From: Marinifilum sp. D737
GTDB taxonomy: Bacteria > Bacteroidota > Bacteroidia > Bacteroidales > Marinifilaceae
Assembly (NCBI RefSeq): GCF_026672275.1
Contig: NZ_JANQCD010000003.1
Coordinates: forward strand, 62,001 to 126,000
DNA length: 64,000 bases
Direction: 5' to 3'
Of this stretch, positions 44,508-54,231 are shown one piece after another. The notes under the pieces were generated by a model. The model saw only the letters and a program-made list of their open reading frames with translations, made no database searches and was not told the DNA's origin. The position numbers were made by a program, and so were the translations under genes. Positions within the stretch are counted from its first letter, which is position 1. Each line of letters starts with the position of its first letter.

Positions 44508-47309
44508 ATGAAGAAATTCTTATCCTTACTCGTAATGAGTGTGATTTTGTTCTCTGGTAACTTTAGCCAGGCGCAAAATACTACAACAATTCCATTAAAT
44601 CCCAAGGTAAAGTATGGTAAGCTTTCTAATGGAATGACTTATTATGTGATGCACAATGAAGAACCAAAAGACAGAGCAAGTCTTTACTTTGTGCAAAATG
44701 TAGGTGCAATTTTGGAGGAAGATGCACAAAACGGTTTGGCTCATTTCCTGGAGCACATGGCTTTTAATGGTCTTGAAAATTTCCCGGGTAAAAATATGTT
44801 GAACTATCTTGAAAAGAACGGGATCAAATTTGGTAGAGATATTAATGCTTACACATCTCAGGATGAAACAGTATATAACATCAGTAACCTTCCTACTGGT
44901 AATGAAAATTTAATAGATTCAGCTTTACTTGTTCTTCACGATTGGTCGGGAGGATTGTTATTGGAAGCTGATGAGATTGAGTCGGAGAGAGGTGTAATTC
45001 ACGAAGAATGGAGAACCAGAAGAAATTCTCGTTTTCGTATCAATTCACAAACCCGACCTGTAATGTACAACCATTCTCAGTATGCCAAGCGCGATGTAAT
45101 TGGTGATTTGAATGTGATCGATAATTTTGAACACAAGCAATTGCGTGATTATTATCACAAATGGTACCGTCCGGATAACCAGGCGGTAGTCGTTGTAGGT
45201 GATTTTGATGTGAAGAAAGTTGAAGCAAAAGTGAAGTCGCTTTTCTCAAAAATTCCAATGCCAAAAAATGCTGCTGAAAGAGTATACTACCAGGTAGAAG
45301 ATAGCAAAGAGACACAATACGTATTAGCAAAAGATAAAGAAGCTAAATCTGTTTCTATCAATTGGATCTTCCGCAAGCCAGCTTATACTACACGCGATGA
45401 AAATTACATGCGTGAGAGTTTGGTACAAGGTATGTTCAATACCATGTTGAATAACCGCTTGAAAGAGTTGATGCAAAATCCGGAATGTCCTGCAGTGGGA
45501 ATGCAAGTAGGTAATTTCGGAATGTGTCGTACAAAAGAGGCCAATTATCTTTATGTAGCTCCTAAGGAGAATAGAGAAATTGAGGCGTTCGAAACATTTA
45601 TGACTGAATTTGCCAGAGTTCAACGTTTTGGCTTTACTGAGTCAGAATTGGAAAGAGCAAAGACTTCCTTTTTAAGAAGTTATGAATCATACCTACAGGG
45701 TAAAGATAAAATCTCAAACGAAGATTGGGCTCAAACTTTCCAGAAGCACTATTTAAGTGCTAATCCTGCTCCTTCGGTAGAATGGGAAGTAGAATTTGGA
45801 CAAAAAGCGATTCCATCGATCACTTTATTGGAAGTGAATTCAATGTTGAAAAACTATGGAAATATCAACAACAGTGTTTTTGCATTGAGTGGTCCTGATA
45901 AGGAAGAAATCAAATACCCAACAAAAGAGGAACTATTTGCTTCTGTTAAAAAGGTGATGACTTCAAATATTGAAGCTTATGCTGATGAAACAGGTGATGC
46001 GCCATTGGTGACAGATGAATTAAGCGACAAGAAATTTGTATCAGAATCACTTGTAAAAGGAACCGATGCAAAACTATATACGTTAGAGAATGGAGCAAGA
46101 GTAGTTGTTCTACCAACTGATTATAGCAAGGATGAAATCTTATTCAGCTCTTATAGTTTTGGGGGTAGTTCACTTCTTGAAAGAGAAGATTTAGAATCTG
46201 GAGATGTTGCAACAATGTTAGCGAAAATCTCAGGTGTAGGTGAATTCAATGCCATTCAGTTAAGAAAGAAATTGACAGGTAAGATTGCAGGAGTAAGCCC
46301 CGAGTTGGGTTCGTTTACTGAAGCTTTCTCAGGATCAGCTTCTCCAAAGGATTTCGAAACCATGTTACAGTTATTGTATCAGTATTTCGAGCATCCAAGA
46401 TTCGATGAGAATGTATTCCAGGCACAAATGGGAGCAATCAAAAACAATCTTCAAAATGTAAAAGCTGATAATGGGAAAGCATTACAAGATACAATTGGAC
46501 AGATAATGGCTAACCACCATGAACGTGCATTGATGTTCAATGAAGAGTTTGTAAGCAATATCGATTTCGAAAAGGCTAAGAAAATCTATTTGGACCGATT
46601 TAAAGACGCAAGCGACTTTACATTCCTATTTGTAGGGAATATCGATGAAGAAAAGCACTTGCCTTTAATTCGTAAATATATTGGTAGTATTTCTTCTGAG
46701 AATCGTGAAGAAAACTGGATTGACAGAAAGGTTCGTATGCCAGAAGGAAAATCTCAGAATATTTTCGAAAGAGAAATGCAAGTGCCAAAAACAACAGTAT
46801 TCCTTTCTCTTAAAAATGAAATGAAATACAATCTTGAAACAAGAATGTATGCAAGAGTTGTTGCAGAATTGCTTTCGAAAAGATATATGGAAACCATACG
46901 TGAGCAAGAGGGTGGAACCTATGGTGTTGGTGTTCGTCCATCAATTAGCAAGCGTCCATACGAAAATGTTGGTATCTCAATCAATTTCGATTGTGGTCCG
47001 GAAAAACAAGAAAGATTAAGAGAATTGGTTTACCAGGAAATTGATGCCATTGTAAAAACAGTTAATGAAACCGATCTTGAAGAAATCAAGAAAAACTACA
47101 TAAAGAACAGAGCTGAAGCAGTAAAAGAAAACAGCTTCTGGTTGAGTGTAATTCAATCATCATTAATGAATAATGAGCCAATTACTGATACTGAATCTTA
47201 CAATAATCTTGTTGAAAGCATAAGTGCTAAGAAAGTAAAAGAATTTGCTAAAAAATTATTTAAGAAATACGATTCTGTAGAGGTTGTAATGAACCCTAAA
47301 GATTTGTAA
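44508..47309 (+). CDS. Exported M16-family zinc metallopeptidase
   Basis: 933 residues: signal peptide (to about FSQAQ) and the two-half M16 (pitrilysin/insulinase-like) fold. The inverted zinc motif HFLEH (His79, Glu82, His83) is followed about 75 residues on by the third ligand region IESERGVIHEEW. The second half has the R/Y-type substrate-binding segment (METIREQEGGTYGVGVRPS) and lacks a zinc motif, as expected. M16 enzymes cut oligopeptides held in their inner chamber, so this one probably digests imported peptides in the periplasm. It lies downstream of dsbD and upstream of cysteine-metabolism genes. Confidence 0.93.
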   Translation: MKKFLSLLVMSVILFSGNFSQAQNTTTIPLNPKVKYGKLSNGMTYYVMHNEEPKDRASLYFVQNVGAILEEDAQNGLAHFLEHMAFNGLENFPGKNMLNYLEKNGIKFGRDINAYTSQDETVYNISNLPTGNENLIDSALLVLHDWSGGLLLEADEIESERGVIHEEWRTRRNSRFRINSQTRPVMYNHSQYAKRDVIGDLNVIDNFEHKQLRDYYHKWYRPDNQAVVVVGDFDVKKVEAKVKSLFSKIPMPKNAAERVYYQVEDSKETQYVLAKDKEAKSVSINWIFRKPAYTTRDENYMRESLVQGMFNTMLNNRLKELMQNPECPAVGMQVGNFGMCRTKEANYLYVAPKENREIEAFETFMTEFARVQRFGFTESELERAKTSFLRSYESYLQGKDKISNEDWAQTFQKHYLSANPAPSVEWEVEFGQKAIPSITLLEVNSMLKNYGNINNSVFALSGPDKEEIKYPTKEELFASVKKVMTSNIEAYADETGDAPLVTDELSDKKFVSESLVKGTDAKLYTLENGARVVVLPTDYSKDEILFSSYSFGGSSLLEREDLESGDVATMLAKISGVGEFNAIQLRKKLTGKIAGVSPELGSFTEAFSGSASPKDFETMLQLLYQYFEHPRFDENVFQAQMGAIKNNLQNVKADNGKALQDTIGQIMANHHERALMFNEEFVSNIDFEKAKKIYLDRFKDASDFTFLFVGNIDEEKHLPLIRKYIGSISSENREENWIDRKVRMPEGKSQNIFEREMQVPKTTVFLSLKNEMKYNLETRMYARVVAELLSKRYMETIREQEGGTYGVGVRPSISKRPYENVGISINFDCGPEKQERLRELVYQEIDAIVKTVNETDLEEIKKNYIKNRAEAVKENSFWLSVIQSSLMNNEPITDTESYNNLVESISAKKVKEFAKKLFKKYDSVEVVMNPKDL

Positions 47310-47449
47310 AACAAAATCAATAGTCTGTTTTGGTTTAGTTTTGGATCGGTCGGAGGTAAGGGGCTGGCCGGTCCGTTCTTTCATCTAACAACAATTAACC
47401 ACCCAAAAAACAAAAACAAACAACTAACATTTAATTTTAACTCTAACTA

Positions 47450-48730
47450 ATGAAAGAAGTATTCTTGCAAAAGCTGAAAGAGGAATTCGTTCCAGCTCTT
47501 GGATGTACAGAACCTGTAGCAGTTGCTTATGCAGCAGCTAAAGCTCGCGAAGTCTTAACATTACAACCAGAACGCATTGAGTTCTTTGTAAGTGGAAACA
47601 TTTTAAAAAATGGAATGGGTGTAGGAATTCCTGGTTCGGGTATGGTTGGATTAACCATTGCCGGAGCACTAGGAGCTTTAGGTGGTGATCCAACAGCGGG
47701 ACTTGAAGTATTGGACGGCATCAGCAATGATGTTATGGATATGGCAAAATCTTTTGTCGATGAAGGAAAAGTTTCAGTGGATGTAAAGTATGATGTACCT
47801 AAATTATACATTGAGTGCATTTGCCACAGTGGTGATAATACAGGCCGAGTAATTATTCAAGACCGACATACAAACATTGTAGTCATTGAAAGAAATGGAG
47901 AAGTAGTTTATAGCAATGCATGCGATTCCGATGATAAAGGAGGAGCTGACTTCTCTCAATGGAGCTTTGAAAACATTTACAATTTTATCCATTCAGTTGA
48001 TATTTCAGAGATCCGTTTTATCGAAAAAGGAATCAAGCTAAACAAATCGATTGCTGAAGAAGGATTAAAAGGAAACTATGGCCTTCAGGTTGGCAAGTCG
48101 ATGTTGTTGAATATCAAGAAAGGTTTATTGTCTTCTGATATCATGAACCGTTCAATCATGTTAACAGCTGCAGCTTCTGATGCTCGTATGGCAGGCAGTA
48201 CCATGCCGGTAATGTCGAACTGTGGTAGTGGTAACCAGGGGATTAGCGTTACACTTCCTGTTGTTGTTGCAGCGGAAGAGTTAGAGGTAGAGCACGAAAA
48301 ATTATTGCGTGGTCTTGCCTTGGCACTATTAACCACGATCTACATGAAATCATTTGTAGGTCAATTGTCTGCTTTGTGTGGCGTATTGCTTTCTACTGCT
48401 GGTGCTGGATGTGGAATTACTTACATCATGGGAGGAGATTTCCAACAATTGGGTATGACTTTGAAAAACATGACAGGTAGTGTAACAGGAATGATTTGTG
48501 ATGGTGCAAAATATGGCTGTTCACACAAGATTTCGGCAAGTGTTAGTGCTGCCATTCAATCCTCTTTATTGGCAATGAACCACAATGTACTAAATGGAAT
48601 GAATGGTATTATCGATGATGATGTTGAAGCAACAATCAGAAATATTGGTCGCCTGGCAAACGAAGGAATGGAAGTTACCGATGAGGTAATTTTGAAAACC
48701 ATGTTGGAGAAAATGAAAAAAGTATCATAA
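47450..48730 (+). CDS. L-cysteine desulfidase family protein (UPF0597, CyuA-like)
   Basis: A 426-residue cytoplasmic enzyme of the serine dehydratase-alpha-like family. It has the N-terminal PALGCTEPVAVAYAAAKA and later SNCGSGNQGIS motifs and several conserved Cys that ligate an oxygen-sensitive Fe-S cluster. Characterised CyuA-type members split L-cysteine to pyruvate, ammonia and sulfide. Next to thioredoxin reductase and a cysteine synthase family gene, it points to cysteine turnover. It has the expected length. The exact substrate (cysteine or serine) cannot be fixed from sequence. Confidence 0.88.
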   Translation: MKEVFLQKLKEEFVPALGCTEPVAVAYAAAKAREVLTLQPERIEFFVSGNILKNGMGVGIPGSGMVGLTIAGALGALGGDPTAGLEVLDGISNDVMDMAKSFVDEGKVSVDVKYDVPKLYIECICHSGDNTGRVIIQDRHTNIVVIERNGEVVYSNACDSDDKGGADFSQWSFENIYNFIHSVDISEIRFIEKGIKLNKSIAEEGLKGNYGLQVGKSMLLNIKKGLLSSDIMNRSIMLTAAASDARMAGSTMPVMSNCGSGNQGISVTLPVVVAAEELEVEHEKLLRGLALALLTTIYMKSFVGQLSALCGVLLSTAGAGCGITYIMGGDFQQLGMTLKNMTGSVTGMICDGAKYGCSHKISASVSAAIQSSLLAMNHNVLNGMNGIIDDDVEATIRNIGRLANEGMEVTDEVILKTMLEKMKKVS

Positions 48731-48782
48731 GCTACACCTGAATATTTTTATTAAAATTAAGGTGATAAAATATTGATTTAAG

Positions 48783-49739
48783 ATGGATGTGAAAGAGAAT
48801 AATATTGAAAAAGTAAAGTGTTTGATTATTGGTTCAGGACCTGCAGGTTATACTGCAGGGATTTATGCTTCGAGAGCTAACTTGAACCCTGTAGTTTATG
48901 AAGGATTGCAACCTGGTGGACAGTTAACAACCACTACCGAGATTGATAACTTTCCTGGATACCCGGAAGGAATTAGTGGTCCGGTAATGATGGGAGAGCT
49001 AAAAAAGCAAGCAGAAAGATTCGGTTGCGATTGCCGTTGGGGAATTGTTACGGATGTTGATTTTGAGCAAAGACCTTATAAAGTAACTGTTGATGGTAAA
49101 ACTGAAATAGAAGCTGAATCGGTAATTATTGCAACAGGAGCAACTGCCAAGTATTTAGGATTGGAAAGTGAAGAGAAATTTAAAGGTTCTGGTGTATCGG
49201 CATGTGCTACCTGTGATGGATTTTTCTACAGAGGAAAAGATGTTGCTGTTGTAGGAGGTGGTGATACTGCTTGCGAAGAGGCTTCATACCTTGCAGGTCT
49301 TTGTAATAAAGTATATTTGGTGGTTCGTAAAGATCACTTGCGTGCTTCGAAAGCAATGCAAGAGAGAGTTTTCAAAACAGAAAATATCGAAATATTATTC
49401 GAACACAATACCAAAGAATTAACTGGAGGAATGGGAGTTGAAGGCTGTACTTTGATGAAGAAAGCTGGTACTCCTGAAGAGGAAGAGGTTAAAATTGCCA
49501 TTGATGGATTTTTCCTGGCAATTGGACACCATCCAAACTCTGATGTCTTCTCAAAATATATAAAAACTGACGATCAGGGCTACATTTTAACTGAAGCAGG
49601 AACTCCTAAAACCAATGTGGCAGGAGTATATGCTTGTGGTGATGTTCAGGATCCGGTATATCGTCAGGCAATCACTTCTGCAGCCTCCGGATGTCAGGCA
49701 GCTATGGAAGCTGAAAGATATTTGGCTGAATTGAACTAA
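48783..49739 (+). CDS. trxB: Thioredoxin-disulfide reductase
   Basis: A 318-residue flavoenzyme that uses NADPH to reduce thioredoxin. FAD motif GSGPAGYTAGIYASRA (about 13-28), GGQLTTTTEIDNFPG, redox motif CATC (Cys141, Cys144), NADPH motif VVGGGDTACEEASYL, and C-terminal GVYACGDVQDPVYRQAITSAASG. It has the standard length for the low-molecular-weight bacterial enzyme. It lies 52 bases after the desulfidase gene and is the likely electron source for the DsbD pathway upstream. A terminator follows. Confidence 0.96.
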   Translation: MDVKENNIEKVKCLIIGSGPAGYTAGIYASRANLNPVVYEGLQPGGQLTTTTEIDNFPGYPEGISGPVMMGELKKQAERFGCDCRWGIVTDVDFEQRPYKVTVDGKTEIEAESVIIATGATAKYLGLESEEKFKGSGVSACATCDGFFYRGKDVAVVGGGDTACEEASYLAGLCNKVYLVVRKDHLRASKAMQERVFKTENIEILFEHNTKELTGGMGVEGCTLMKKAGTPEEEEVKIAIDGFFLAIGHHPNSDVFSKYIKTDDQGYILTEAGTPKTNVAGVYACGDVQDPVYRQAITSAASGCQAAMEAERYLAELN

Positions 49740-49778
49740 TACAGTCTTTCATAATTTAAGTGTAAGTTTCAGCAAAGC

Positions 49779-49829
49779 AGGCAAGCTCTCCAATTTATTC
49801 AGACATGTTAAATGAGCTTGCCTCTTTTT
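49779..49829 (+). terminator. Terminator after trxB
   Basis: AGGCAAGCTC (49779-49788) and GAGCTTGCCT (49814-49823), 10 perfect pairs, then CTTTTT. Confidence 0.85.
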
Positions 49830-49901
49830 AAAAGATGATAAGAGATAAAGAGATCTTATAAGATTGAATATGTTTAACTACTAAATAACTAACCTAACAA
49901 A

Positions 49902-51017
49902 ATGATGACAAATCCCCTAAGCAAAAGAATTGTAGGCATTTCCAGTTTAATAGGGAATACGCCTTTATTAGCTATTGAGTTTACTTACAAAGGAAAAACT
50001 CGTACCATTTATGCCAAAGCCGAATACCTGAACATGACAGGTAGTATTAAGGATAGAATGGCATTTCATATTCTGCAAAAAGCCTACAAAAGCGGAGCTT
50101 TAAAAGAAGGTGATCGCATTATAGAAGCAACCAGCGGTAATACAGGAATTGCCTTTTCAGGAATTGGTCGTGCAATGGGTCACCCTGTTACCATTTATAT
50201 GCCCGACTGGATGAGTCAGGAAAGAATTAACCTGATGAAAAGCTATGGTGCAAACATACAGCTGGTAAGCAAAGATGAGGGAGGATTCCTTGGAAGTATT
50301 GAGATGGCCAACAAATTAGCCGAAGAAGACGAGAATACCTTCTTGCCACGTCAGTTTTCCAACTGGGACAATTGTGAAGCACATTACAACACAACAGCTC
50401 AGGAATTGTGGTGGCAATTGAAATACAGAAACCTGGTGCCTGATGCATTTGTCGCAGGTGTTGGAACAGGAGGAACTGTGATGGGAGTTGGTAAATTCCT
50501 AAAAGAACAGAATCCTGAAATCAGAATTCATCCTCTTGAGCCATCTAATTCACCAACCATGTCCACCGGATATAAAGTTGGAAAGCATAGAATTCAGGGA
50601 ATTTCCGATGAGTTTATTCCTTCCATCGTAGAGTTGGATAAATTGGATGAAATTGTAAGTGTTGATGATGGTGATGCAATTGTCATGGCACAAAAACTTT
50701 CTTCTGTATTGGGTATTGGAATTGGCATTTCATCGGGAGCAAACTTTTTGGGAGCACTTAAAATTCAGGAAGAATTAGGAACAGATGCAGTAGTGGTTAC
50801 TGTGTTTGCTGATGATAATAAAAAATACCTGAGTACCGATTTAATGCGCGAAGAGCCAGTAAAAGAAGATTTTATGGCACCTGGTGTTGAGCTTCATAAG
50901 TTCCGTGCATTTAAACGAGTTTGTCACACTTGTTGTGATCCTACCGATTGTGTAGAAGGAAATTATCATGATGCATATGAAATGGTAAAATTACCATATT
51001 GTCCAAGAAGAAATTAA
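49902..51017 (+). CDS. PLP-dependent cysteine synthase family protein with C-terminal Cys cluster
   Basis: A 371-residue fold-type II PLP enzyme of the CysK/CysM family, which makes cysteine from O-acetylserine (or an activated serine) and sulfide. The PLP lysine is Lys50 in [10 protein letters not shown]. The phosphate and substrate loops are [11 protein letters not shown] and [12 protein letters not shown]. The core ends near residue 325. About 45 further residues carry an unusual five-cysteine tail (CHTCC..., DC, ...YC), which may bind metal or act as a redox switch. The enzyme lies with desulfidase and thioredoxin reductase, so sulfide assimilation or exchange is likely. Confidence 0.88.
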   Translation: MMTNPLSKRIVGISSLIGNTPLLAIEFTYKGKTRTIYAKAEYLNMTGSIKDRMAFHILQKAYKSGALKEGDRIIEATSGNTGIAFSGIGRAMGHPVTIYMPDWMSQERINLMKSYGANIQLVSKDEGGFLGSIEMANKLAEEDENTFLPRQFSNWDNCEAHYNTTAQELWWQLKYRNLVPDAFVAGVGTGGTVMGVGKFLKEQNPEIRIHPLEPSNSPTMSTGYKVGKHRIQGISDEFIPSIVELDKLDEIVSVDDGDAIVMAQKLSSVLGIGIGISSGANFLGALKIQEELGTDAVVVTVFADDNKKYLSTDLMREEPVKEDFMAPGVELHKFRAFKRVCHTCCDPTDCVEGNYHDAYEMVKLPYCPRRN

Positions 51018-51038
51018 TCAATCTAATTTCCATATCTT

Positions 51039-51073
51039 AAACCTCTGCCTGCGTTGACAGAGGTTTTCTTTTT
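51039..51073 (+). terminator. Terminator after the cysteine synthase gene
   Basis: AAACCTCTG (51039-51047) and CAGAGGTTT (51058-51066), followed by TCTTTTTATT. It separates the plus-strand operons from the convergent FUSC gene. Confidence 0.85.
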
Positions 51074-51094
51074 ATTGTTTGAAATAGCTTTATT

Positions 51095-53266
51095 TTATTC
51101 AACTTCAATTTGAGAAGCTTTTTGTGCCAATTGCTGTGTAACTTCGGCAATATTGTAAAGCAATACCAACTTTTGACGGTGTGTTCCTCTTTCTGTTTTT
51201 TCCAAGGTATTCCCCAGCTTTTCCAGCACAATCTCAAGATCTTCATAGGGGCAATTCGAATCGTTTCTTCTTAATGATTCAGCAACTACCAATAGTTCCT
51301 TTTCCACCTCCTGGTACATCAATTGCAATTCCTCATTCATATAATCAGGAATGTTACGATGTGCACCCAAAGCCGATAAATAGGAAAGCAATGCATGGTT
51401 GAGATAGGTAATGGAAAATGCCCTTTTCTGCATTTTCTGCTGGCGTTTTGGTTCCAGTTTCATTCCCCTCCAAGCCATAGACAGAGCATTGTCAGCCTGA
51501 TGAGCCTGATATCTTGAAATTCTATAAGTCAGCAAATCATCCTCGCTGGGTGCTTTGTGCTCCAATAAAATCTGATTAAAGTAGGTGTGATTTTTCTCTA
51601 CTGCACTTGCCAGTAGGTTCGGAAGTTGTTTGTATTGCCAATCGGGCCACATGAAACGAACCACGATAATAGCCAGCAATGCTCCAATTACTGTATCTAT
51701 TATTCTTGGAATCATTACCACAACGCCCTTATCAGCAATCAAGTTAAAAGCTGCGATCACAAATATGGTAACAAAGATTACCGAAACAGCATAATTATTT
51801 TTCAGCCAGGCAAAGAAAAAGTAGGCGGCAATTAACAATAGAACCACTTGTCCTCCAACAGTAGGAAGTATTTGAACAATACTAACCCCAAGCACCACAC
51901 CTGTTATGGTTCCCAGGATTCTCTGGAATAGTCTTTGCCTGGTTTCGCTATAGCTAGGCTGACACACAAATAAACTGGTTAATAAAATCCAGTAACCTTT
52001 TTCGATATCAAAAGCCAGCATCAAAAGGTAGCCGATAAGGAAACAGGTTGACAAACGGATGGCATATTTGAATTTTGGATGATTCCAATTTAGTTGATTG
52101 GTAAATCGTTTCCACAAACTGCTTGAATCCTTGTCGACTCTTGGCAATAAGCCGGAATCTACGTTAAAATTCATATTTTGTAAGGAAAGATGCGACTGAT
52201 TAAGGTTCTGAAGAAGCAAACCCAAATCATTTTTGTTCTCATTCTTCTTAATCACCTTTAGTTGCGCTTGAATGGCATTGATGGTCCACTTTAAGGAAAT
52301 GGGATGATGATATTCTGTTCCCATCAGCAGGCTTTTCGATACTTCGTGTGCAGCCAGTGATAATTGTAACATCAACTGTCCCAGACCTTCCAAAACCTCG
52401 CGATTATCAGCATCAGCACTCAATAAATCATAACGCTCATGACTCGAAGCGGCTCTTTCGTGAAGACTTTGTAATAGAATAAACTTGTGAAGATACGGAC
52501 GAAGTTGATTCTCATCATTCATCGCATCGCCATAACTGTTCAAAACATTTTTACAACGGCCAATAGAGTTTACCACCTTAACATTTAAGGAAGCCAATCC
52601 TTGCCTGGTCTTTTTCTGTATGGATTTATCACTGGGAAATAATTTCGATTTTTCTTTTAGATACAAAGAAAGATTTTCGAAACCATCGGCCAATTGCTCC
52701 TCTAACAGTCGTGCTGGGTGTAAATACAGCAAGATCAATGACAATAATCCATAGCAAAGTGCACCTGTAGGCAATAAAATGATTTGAGCATACCAATTCG
52801 GAGAAATTTCGGCACCCAGCATGGTATAAATGGCTACAAGCAAAGCTCCAAAGGTAATGCCTCGGTATCGTTCGCCCAGGCCACCAACCAGGATAAAGGT
52901 AATGGTAGATCCTACCAAACCAATGCCAAATAGAATAGGGTAGGGCAGTAAAATCTCGACAGAAGCAGAAGAAATCACAAAACTAAGAATGGTAAGCAGC
53001 AAGGCTTTCACCCTTCCTTTAGGATGGTCATCGGTTTCGGATAAGGCACCAGCCAGTGCACCCAAAGCCAAAGTAACACCAATAAAAGCCATCTTAAAGA
53101 TTACAAAAGGAATCAACAAAGCTCCCATAGCAATGGCTGCTTTTAGGGCCAATAGCCTATTGGGATATCGCCATAGGTTTTGTATCCAGAATTCGTACCA
53201 TTGTTTGCCTTGAAATTGGCTAACTCTTAATTTGTTTTGCATGAATCTAACAATTTGAGGAAGCAA
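51095..53266 (-). CDS. FUSC family inner-membrane protein (YccS-like)
   Basis: 723 residues with two sets of membrane helices. The first set is at about 28-190 (LALKAAIAMGALLIPFVIFKMAF and following) and the second at about 400-525 (FKYAIRLSTCFLIGYLLML, RILGTITGVVLGVSIVQIL). A soluble helical region separates them and another ends the protein. This is the YccS/FUSC arrangement, related to aromatic acid exporters (AaeB), but bacterial YccS proteins lack an assigned substrate. It is transcribed convergently to the cysteine genes and has no operon partner. Confidence 0.85.
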   Translation of the reverse strand: MLPQIVRFMQNKLRVSQFQGKQWYEFWIQNLWRYPNRLLALKAAIAMGALLIPFVIFKMAFIGVTLALGALAGALSETDDHPKGRVKALLLTILSFVISSASVEILLPYPILFGIGLVGSTITFILVGGLGERYRGITFGALLVAIYTMLGAEISPNWYAQIILLPTGALCYGLLSLILLYLHPARLLEEQLADGFENLSLYLKEKSKLFPSDKSIQKKTRQGLASLNVKVVNSIGRCKNVLNSYGDAMNDENQLRPYLHKFILLQSLHERAASSHERYDLLSADADNREVLEGLGQLMLQLSLAAHEVSKSLLMGTEYHHPISLKWTINAIQAQLKVIKKNENKNDLGLLLQNLNQSHLSLQNMNFNVDSGLLPRVDKDSSSLWKRFTNQLNWNHPKFKYAIRLSTCFLIGYLLMLAFDIEKGYWILLTSLFVCQPSYSETRQRLFQRILGTITGVVLGVSIVQILPTVGGQVVLLLIAAYFFFAWLKNNYAVSVIFVTIFVIAAFNLIADKGVVVMIPRIIDTVIGALLAIIVVRFMWPDWQYKQLPNLLASAVEKNHTYFNQILLEHKAPSEDDLLTYRISRYQAHQADNALSMAWRGMKLEPKRQQKMQKRAFSITYLNHALLSYLSALGAHRNIPDYMNEELQLMYQEVEKELLVVAESLRRNDSNCPYEDLEIVLEKLGNTLEKTERGTHRQKLVLLYNIAEVTQQLAQKASQIEVE

Positions 53267-53404
53267 AGATACAAACTCAGATTAGTAATAATATTATAAT
53301 TTTCAGAAGTCTTTGAGTTAGTTGGAATTACAAACGATTGCAAGGAAAAGCAATAAAGTTATTTAGGAAAAAGAACTTTTACAAAACTAAGATAAATGAA
53401 AAAA

Positions 53405-53540
53405 GAGGCTGTCCAAAAAGCAATTTCTAAATATATGATTCATGTTAAAAGAATTGAAACATCTCATTTTCAAATCTGGAAAATTTCTCTCGAAACGGAA
53501 TCAGCATGACTATAATATAGAACACTTTTTGAACAGCCCC
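53405..53540. repeat. Inverted-repeat (MITE-like) segment behind the FUSC gene
   Basis: GAGGCTGTCCAAAAAGCA (53405-53422) is matched, inverted, by CACTTTTTGAACAGCCCC (53523-53540), about 14 of 16 pairs. The 100 bases between are AT-rich and non-coding. It fills most of the 326-base gap between two minus-strand genes. Confidence 0.5.
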
Positions 53541-53592
53541 GTGGCTATTGAAACGAAAATAAATGCTTACAAAAATTAATTATAGATGTAGC

Positions 53593-54231
53593 TTATTTTA
53601 TGGCCTCCAGAGTGATGCTGGCCACATTTGATTTTTGCCCAACAATTTGTCCTTTGTATACGAAATAAGCATAATAGTACCTGGTTTCTGGTTTTGAAGG
53701 ATCCATTCGAGCTTTGGAATCTTTCCAAATATGACGAATAATGGTTTCCTCATATTCTTTTTCTTCACTGCCGTAGCTAATTTTGCAAAACAAACGAATG
53801 CCATCAAATACCGATTTTTTGTATTTAATTTGAGGCACACCCGATACCAGGTCAACATCTAATATCGGACGTTGTATATCGGTATCGATAATACGTTGAG
53901 CAGGATTAAGTCCAAAATCTTCCAGAACGGCGGGAGTACAATTGGGATTGTTCACCAATTCCTTTCTCAGTCCACGAACCACCTTAATGCACTCATTGTG
54001 AATAATCTCATACTCTTTGGTTGTGGAGCGCGATTGAGCTTTAATAATGTTCTTCTTCTCGCTCAAGGCCTTGTCATCCTGAATTGACTTTACAATTTTG
54101 GCAACTTTTTCATCAGAAAGAGCTAAGACATCTTTATAAACAGGAAGTTTTGCAATGATGTTTTCGCCCTGTGCATTAAAATCCTCCTCAGATTTTGAAA
54201 TGTAGTCGCCATTAATTTTGATTTGTGTCAT
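53593..54231 (-). CDS. Uncharacterised 212-residue protein
   Basis: No signal peptide or membrane segment. The N-terminal half is helical and polar (SEEDFNAQGENIIAKLPVYK, KNIIKAQSRSTTKEYEIIHN). The C-terminal half is beta-rich (KYKKSVFDGIRLFCKISYGS, ETRYYYAYFVYKGQIVG, SNVASITLEAIK) and resembles a fibronectin-III-like or surface-repeat fold. I do not recognise the family. The ATG at 54231 begins a natural protein start (MTQIKINGDYIS). No neighbour suggests a role. Confidence 0.7.
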   Translation of the reverse strand: MTQIKINGDYISKSEEDFNAQGENIIAKLPVYKDVLALSDEKVAKIVKSIQDDKALSEKKNIIKAQSRSTTKEYEIIHNECIKVVRGLRKELVNNPNCTPAVLEDFGLNPAQRIIDTDIQRPILDVDLVSGVPQIKYKKSVFDGIRLFCKISYGSEEKEYEETIIRHIWKDSKARMDPSKPETRYYYAYFVYKGQIVGQKSNVASITLEAIK

